From the NCBI GenBank assembly GCA_902794005.1, contig CADBFO010000005.1:1-64000 (forward strand): a DNA stretch of 64,000 bases. Reading direction: 5' to 3'. Of the stretch, positions 59,797 through 64,000 are shown one piece after another. The number at the start of each line of letters is the position of its first letter. Positions within the stretch are counted from its first letter, which is position 1. Under the pieces are notes generated by a model. It was not told the origin of the DNA. It saw only the letters and a list, made by a program, of their open reading frames with translations, and did no database searches. The stretch comes from an uncultured Bacteroidia bacterium. Lineage in GTDB: Bacteria > Bacteroidota > Bacteroidia > Bacteroidales > UBA932. Made by a program: the position numbers and the translations under genes.

Positions 59797-60930
59797 ATGA
59801 TTACTGTCAAGCAAGTCCGGACCAAACGGGAGCAGAAGCAGTTTCTGCATTTCTCCCTGGACCTGTACAAAGGAAATCCCTTCTTTGTACCGCCTTTGTA
59901 TGGCGACGAGAAAAAAATGTTCCGCGCAGACTATGTGTACAATACGTCCTGCGACAGTGTCTTTTTCCTTGCCTGTGACGGAGATCAAGTCGTCGGACGC
60001 ATCCAGGGAATCATCCAGAAAGACGCCAACGCGAAAAACGGCGAGAAACGCTGCCGCTTCACCCGCTTCGACGTCATCGATAATCCTGCAGTTTCCCAGG
60101 CGCTGTTCCAGGCGCTGGAGGCTTGGGCCTGGGAAAAAGGGATGGACACGCTTGTGGGGCCTCTCAACTATTCGGACCTGGAACGTGAAGGCATGCTGGT
60201 CGAAGGTTTTGAAGAACCGTCAACTTTTGAGCAGACCTACAACTTTCCTTACTATAAGGACCATGTGGAGAAACTGGGATTCCGAAAGGAAACAGACTGG
60301 ACTTGCAGCCGGATTTATGGTCCCGAGAGCGATGAAGCCATGCAGGAACTGGACCAGCTGGTCTCGTTCATTTTCCGACGCTACAAGCTCCATTTCGGCC
60401 ATGCGAAGAGCGGACCGGACCTGCTGAAGAAATATGCCGGCGGGATGTTCGACCTGATTGACAAATCCTATGAAGGCCTGTACGGAACCGTTCCCTTCAC
60501 TCCCGGCATGCGCCGGCTTGTGCTGGATAATTTCGGCCTGGTCCTCAGCCCCAAATATGCAGCCGTCATTCTGGACGAAAACGAGAAGCCCGTCTGTTTC
60601 GGCCTGGCCATCCCCTCACTGAACCGCGCCCTTCAGGGAACCCGCGGATACCTGACTCCCCTTACGCTCATCCGTCTTCTGGGATGTCTCCGGAAACCGG
60701 ATGTGCTCGATCTCTGTCTGGTCGGGGTGGACCCGGAATACCTCAATCGCGGGGTTTCCGGCGCTCTCTCCCTGGCCATCATGCGGATGCTCAAGGAAAA
60801 TGCCTCCCTCAAGTGGGCCGATACCAACCTCAATCTGGAAGACAATTATGCCATCCAGAATCAGTGGCGCCGCTTCCGGCGCGAAGAATGCAAGCGCTAC
60901 CGCGCGTATGTCAAGGAACTGTCAGTCTGA
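59797..60930 (+). CDS. GNAT-fold protein, possible lipid acyltransferase (paralogue 2 of 2)
   Basis: 377 residues, homologous along its length to the protein at 4844-5974: FSLDLYKGNPFFVPPLYGDE, a VEGFEEPSTF block, NFPYYKDHVEKLGF and a C-terminal GVDPEYLNRGVSGALSLAI loop that fits the GNAT pantetheine-binding site. Here it lies between fakB and plsX. Since acyl-phosphate and acyl-ACP are made by its neighbours, an acyltransferase that uses acyl-ACP is the simplest guess; this is inference only, and the fold alone would also allow acetyl-CoA. Confidence 0.65.
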   Translation: MITVKQVRTKREQKQFLHFSLDLYKGNPFFVPPLYGDEKKMFRADYVYNTSCDSVFFLACDGDQVVGRIQGIIQKDANAKNGEKRCRFTRFDVIDNPAVSQALFQALEAWAWEKGMDTLVGPLNYSDLEREGMLVEGFEEPSTFEQTYNFPYYKDHVEKLGFRKETDWTCSRIYGPESDEAMQELDQLVSFIFRRYKLHFGHAKSGPDLLKKYAGGMFDLIDKSYEGLYGTVPFTPGMRRLVLDNFGLVLSPKYAAVILDENEKPVCFGLAIPSLNRALQGTRGYLTPLTLIRLLGCLRKPDVLDLCLVGVDPEYLNRGVSGALSLAIMRMLKENASLKWADTNLNLEDNYAIQNQWRRFRREECKRYRAYVKELSV

Positions 60931-60946
60931 ACAAAGTGAAGAATCC

Positions 60947-61966
60947 ATGATCAAAATCCTGATAGACTGCTTTGGCGGCGACCATTGCCCCGAAGCTCCG
61001 GTGAACGGAGCCATTGCGGCCCTCAAGGCCAATCCGGACCTGCACCTGATGCTTACCGGAGATGAAACGCTTCTGCGGAAAGAACTGGAAGGGAAGGTCT
61101 TTGATGCCGGGCGCCTTGAAATTATCCATGCGCCGGAAGTCATCGGCAGTGACGAAAAGCCCACGGATGCCGTACGCCTCAAACGGAACTCTTCCATGAT
61201 GAAGGCCATCATTCTCCTGCGGGACCGGGACGATATTGCCGCGATGGTCTCCACCGGTTCCACGGGTGCGCTTGTCACAGGAGCGCTCGTGCGTTTGGGG
61301 CGCATTCCCGGCGTTATCCGTCCTGCCTTCTGCCCCATTCTGCCCACCATGGACGGAGGGATTGTAGGCATTTGTGACAGCGGCGCCAATGTGGAAGTAA
61401 GCAGCGCACATCTTCGCCAGTTCGCCATCATGGCATCGCTCTACATGGAGAATGTCTATGGTGTCAAGAATCCCCGCACGGCGCTTTTGAACGTAGGAAA
61501 AGAGGCCGAAAAGGGAGATGACATGCGGCGGGAAACCTACGGGCTCCTGCAGGAAACCGAATCCGTGAATTTCGTCGGGAACATGGAAAGCCGGGATCTG
61601 CTTTCCGGAAAGTATGACGTGGTGGTGGCCGACGGCTTCTCCGGCAACGTGCTGGTGAAAACCACGGAAGGGACAGCCCTGGAGCTTCTCAAAAAAATCA
61701 AGAAAGATATCTGTAGCCGCACCCTCTACAAGATGGGAGCCTTGCTGATGAGCCGGATGTTCAAGGACGAGAAGGAATTCATGAACTACCAGAACTATGG
61801 CGGCAGCGTATTACTCGGCACGTCGAAAGTGGTTGTGAAAGGCCACGGTTCTTCCAAGGCTGTCGCCGTGGAAAAGTGCATTGAGCAGGCTTACAAGATG
61901 GAAGCGAGCCGGCTTTCCGGAAAGATTGAAACAGAAATCGCCAAATACGAGCATTATGATGTTTGA
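60947..61966 (+). CDS. plsX: Phosphate acyltransferase PlsX
   Basis: 339 residues from the ATG at 60947. Family motifs: DCFGGDHCPEAPVNGA at the N-terminus, STGSTGALVTGALVRLGRI, the TALLNVGKEAEKGDD block and DGFSGNVLVKTTEG. PlsX converts acyl-ACP and phosphate to acyl-phosphate and back, at the membrane surface. In many Bacteroidota plsX is next to rpmF; here it is in the FakAB operon. The stop overlaps the ACP gene by 11 bases. Confidence 0.95.
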   Translation: MIKILIDCFGGDHCPEAPVNGAIAALKANPDLHLMLTGDETLLRKELEGKVFDAGRLEIIHAPEVIGSDEKPTDAVRLKRNSSMMKAIILLRDRDDIAAMVSTGSTGALVTGALVRLGRIPGVIRPAFCPILPTMDGGIVGICDSGANVEVSSAHLRQFAIMASLYMENVYGVKNPRTALLNVGKEAEKGDDMRRETYGLLQETESVNFVGNMESRDLLSGKYDVVVADGFSGNVLVKTTEGTALELLKKIKKDICSRTLYKMGALLMSRMFKDEKEFMNYQNYGGSVLLGTSKVVVKGHGSSKAVAVEKCIEQAYKMEASRLSGKIETEIAKYEHYDV

Positions 61967-62192
61967 GAAAGTACAAGCCATCCTGGCAAAGCAGCTTCGC
62001 CAGGACCCGGCGAAGATTACGCCGGAATCCCTGATAAAAAAAGATTTGGGGGCCGATTCCCTGGATATCCTCCAGCTTCTGATGCGCATCGAGGACCAGT
62101 ACGGCATCGTCATCCCCGACCAGGCTCTGGCCCAATTTGAAACCGTGGCCGACGTGGTCGCTTATCTGGAACAGCAGGAAGTAAAACTGTAA
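61956..62192 (+). CDS. Acyl carrier protein
   Basis: 78 residues from the first of two adjacent ATGs (61956; 61959 is equally good). The phosphopantetheine site is GADSLD with Ser35, and the body is the usual acidic four-helix ACP (DQYGIVIPDQALAQFETVADV). It is a second ACP type in a specialised operon rather than the housekeeping one next to fabF; a role with PlsX or the GNAT-like protein is likely. Overlaps plsX by 11 bases. Confidence 0.88.
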   Translation: MMFEKVQAILAKQLRQDPAKITPESLIKKDLGADSLDILQLLMRIEDQYGIVIPDQALAQFETVADVVAYLEQQEVKL

Positions 62193-62200
62193 GCGGTCTC

Positions 62201-63859
62201 TTATCCGCCGATGAATTCCCGTAGCAGCGAAGTTGCGGGGATTTCCTTATCCGGCACCGGCGTGAAGTAGTGGATGAATTTGAGAAGACGGTGAGCCTCG
62301 GCGTATTCCGGAGAGTTCTGCGGAACGCTTCTGAGGATGGGTTCGGCATGGTTTTTCATCACGGCGAATTCAATGAGATAGGCGCTGTTGAACATGACGT
62401 CGGCCGTTTCCTGAAAAGGATAAATCCACTTTTGCTCGGCATCCAGCACGTTCTGCCAGTTGGAGATGGATTCGCGTGCCGTAAATGCGCCTTTGTTGTA
62501 GTCCCTTACGATGCGGCGCAACAGACGGTTGTCGCTGGTGGGAATCCAGTTATGGTTGTCAAGGTTGGTGCCGGTGAGCGTATTGATGAAAATCTTGAAC
62601 TTGGCGTAATCCGGAATCTGTGAGGTAAGGGCCGGATTCAAGGCATGGATTCCTTCGATAAGAAGGATTCTCCCCTCTCCCAGCCGGAGCTTCTTGCCAT
62701 TGTATTCCCGAAGACCTGTCACGAAGTTGAACTCGGGGACATTTACCTCTTCTCCGCCGATCAGTTTCATGATGTCGCTTTCCATCAGGGCGTGGTCCAC
62801 GGTATCGAAATTATCAAAATCGTAGCTCTCGTCCGGGAACCTGGGCGTATCCTCCCGGTTTACAAAATAATCGTCCGTACTCATGGACATGGGCTTCAGT
62901 CCGCATGCCTTCAACTGGACGGAGAGCCGTTTGCAGAAGGTGGTCTTGCCGGAAGAAGAAGGGCCGGTAATGAGCACCACCTTGAGCGGACTGTCCTCCC
63001 GGCGATAGCGGCAGTCTATCTCCTCGGCAATCTGGACAATCTTTTTTTCCTGCAAGGCTTCCGCTATCTGGATGAGTTCGCTGGCACGACCGTTCAGAAA
63101 AGCCTCGTTGACGTCACCGACCGTACTCAGCCCCATAATGATGTTCCAACGGAGGGCCTCCTTGAACATCTCGAAAGTCTTGGGCTGGTCTTCAAAATCG
63201 GCCAGGACGGAAGGGTTCTCATGGGAAGGGATGCGCAACAGCAGGCCGTCGTGGTACAGCATGATGCCCCAGACTTTCAGATAGCCCGTCGAAGGAACCA
63301 ATTTCCCATAGTAATAATCGGAAGTGTCGCCGAGGGTATAATAATCCGTATAGGCCTCTCCGCTGGTTTCCAGAAGGCGGACTTTGTCGTCAAATCCCGC
63401 CTTGCGGAATTCTTTGATGGCACGCTCGGTCTGCACATCGTACCGATGGAAGGGCATGTCTTTCTCTACAAGTTCATGCATCCGCCGCTCCAGGAGAGCG
63501 AGGTCATCGGCCGTGATATCTTTGCCGTCAGCTTTTCTCAGATGGCAAAAATAACCATGGGAGATGGGATGCTCCATATAGAGCTTGCTGCCCGGGAAAA
63601 CGTCGGTGGCGGCCTTGTACAGCAAGAAACACAGAGAACGGCAGTAAACACGCATGCCGCTCGATTCACGGACATCGATGAATTCGATGTCTTTGTTTTG
63701 GTAAACCTTGAACTTGAGGCCCTGCGAAACATTGTTTACCTTGGCGGACACAATGGGGTAAGGACTGTGGCAGTCAAATTCCGACAGCATTTGCAGCAGG
63801 GACGTCCCTTCCGGAAAGCGTTTGGTTTCTTTGGTGTTCTTGCAATAGACCTGGACCAT
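62201..63859 (-). CDS. Nucleoside kinase with N-terminal TGS domain (uridine kinase-like)
   Basis: 552 residues. An N-terminal TGS domain and tRNA-synthetase-like second domain (about 1-200, compare ThrRS N-terminus) precede a P-loop kinase: Walker A GPSSSGKTTFCKRL, then DDYFVNREDTPRFPDE and the EGIHALNP block of uridine kinases. Typical of Bacteroidota. It phosphorylates uridine or cytidine; the TGS part may sense nucleotides. The stop is 8 bases from the ACP stop on the other strand. Confidence 0.9.
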   Translation of the reverse strand: MVQVYCKNTKETKRFPEGTSLLQMLSEFDCHSPYPIVSAKVNNVSQGLKFKVYQNKDIEFIDVRESSGMRVYCRSLCFLLYKAATDVFPGSKLYMEHPISHGYFCHLRKADGKDITADDLALLERRMHELVEKDMPFHRYDVQTERAIKEFRKAGFDDKVRLLETSGEAYTDYYTLGDTSDYYYGKLVPSTGYLKVWGIMLYHDGLLLRIPSHENPSVLADFEDQPKTFEMFKEALRWNIIMGLSTVGDVNEAFLNGRASELIQIAEALQEKKIVQIAEEIDCRYRREDSPLKVVLITGPSSSGKTTFCKRLSVQLKACGLKPMSMSTDDYFVNREDTPRFPDESYDFDNFDTVDHALMESDIMKLIGGEEVNVPEFNFVTGLREYNGKKLRLGEGRILLIEGIHALNPALTSQIPDYAKFKIFINTLTGTNLDNHNWIPTSDNRLLRRIVRDYNKGAFTARESISNWQNVLDAEQKWIYPFQETADVMFNSAYLIEFAVMKNHAEPILRSVPQNSPEYAEAHRLLKFIHYFTPVPDKEIPATSLLREFIGG

Positions 63860-63879
63860 CGGCTATGAATTTTAGATGA

Positions 63880-64000
63880 TTATTTGACGATGAGGCCGCA
63901 GCCGGCCAAAATGAGGATAACTCCCACCCACTGCGTCCAGACCACCGTCTCATGAAAGAAAACGACGGCGATGAACATTCCGAAGAGAAAACTCAGCGAA
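63880..64000 (-). CDS. EamA/DMT-family transporter, C-terminal fragment
   Basis: Only the last 40 codons are inside the window (stop TAA at 63880-63882). The sequence SLSFLFGMFIAVVFFHET followed by WVGVILILAGCGLIV is the usual last helix pair of EamA-type drug/metabolite transporters. It ends 21 bases before the nucleoside kinase start, so the two may be one operon. Confidence 0.75.
   Translation of the reverse strand, partial: SLSFLFGMFIAVVFFHETVVWTQWVGVILILAGCGLIVK

Noticed and set aside
1-64000. Mobile elements, CRISPR arrays, rRNA, prophage
   Set aside because: No transposase, integrase, repeat array or rRNA sequence was seen; all regions are accounted for by chromosomal genes.

Overview
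The window is chromosomal DNA from a member of the Bacteroidota, most likely an uncultured Bacteroidales species of the gut or rumen type. Support: most transcription units start with the Bacteroidota sigma-factor element TAnnTTTG (with a TTTG-like -33 element at about half of them), there are almost no Shine-Dalgarno sequences, and the gene content is typical of the phylum (TamL-type lipoprotein, BACON-domain lipoprotein, DUF5683 next to parAB, TGS-domain nucleoside kinase, GIN-domain protein, nucleoside kinase and ThrE architectures). Base composition is moderately GC-rich in genes and AT-rich between them. I found no insertion sequence, prophage, CRISPR array or rRNA; there is one tRNA (Cys).

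Layout. 1-7.9 kb: a PLP-dependent decarboxylase (cut by the left edge), divergent TamL, RarA, a GNAT-like protein, and a lipoprotein/beta-barrel pair. 7.9-16 kb: RlmD, an M6 protease with a BACON lipoprotein, a Ca/Na exchanger, an acyltransferase and QueA, then the only gap above 300 bp (15731-16232). 16-19.7 kb: an HTH regulator, a degenerate dihydroorotate-dehydrogenase-like protein coupled to CinA, then a hairpin terminator. 18.6-26.7 kb (minus strand): a seven-gene run valS - thioesterase - tatA - tatC - ABC-F - GIN protein - M19 dipeptidase. 26.7-41.7 kb: DUF3467-kdsC-maf, ThrE-like exporter, mutY, serB-mscS, a CorC-like/YgjP-like/HI0933-like operon, a heptose-nucleotide operon (FprA - HddA - HddC::GmhB fusion) and DUF389. 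41.7-47.7 kb: tRNA-Cys, a structured noncoding stretch, a Gdx-like SMR pump, a phosphoesterase, and a priA-led operon (GNAT, NUDIX-HD fusion, AlkZ-related protein). 47.7-52.9 kb: parA-parB-DUF5683-mltD facing hpt-adk. 53-64 kb: a helix-hairpin-helix/barrel protein, then a compact lipid operon (MMPL exporter, FakA, FakB, GNAT-like acyltransferase candidate, PlsX, ACP), a nucleoside kinase and the end of an EamA transporter.

The strongest candidate for an under-described system is the six-gene operon at 54.8-62.2 kb. It puts a Firmicutes-style fatty acid kinase (FakA+FakB), PlsX and a dedicated acyl carrier protein together with an MMPL lipid-type exporter and a GNAT-fold protein whose paralogue lies 54 kb away. 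Fatty acid could be phosphorylated, moved to ACP and possibly used by the GNAT-like protein to make a lipid that the MMPL protein exports; only the first two steps rest on known families. Other notable items are a DHODH-fold protein that has lost its active-site signature, the HddC::GmhB fusion lacking the usual zinc loop, a NUDIX-HD fusion, several promoters so close to the start codon that the mRNAs should be leaderless (including a divergent pair), and an unusual number of tail-to-tail gene overlaps.
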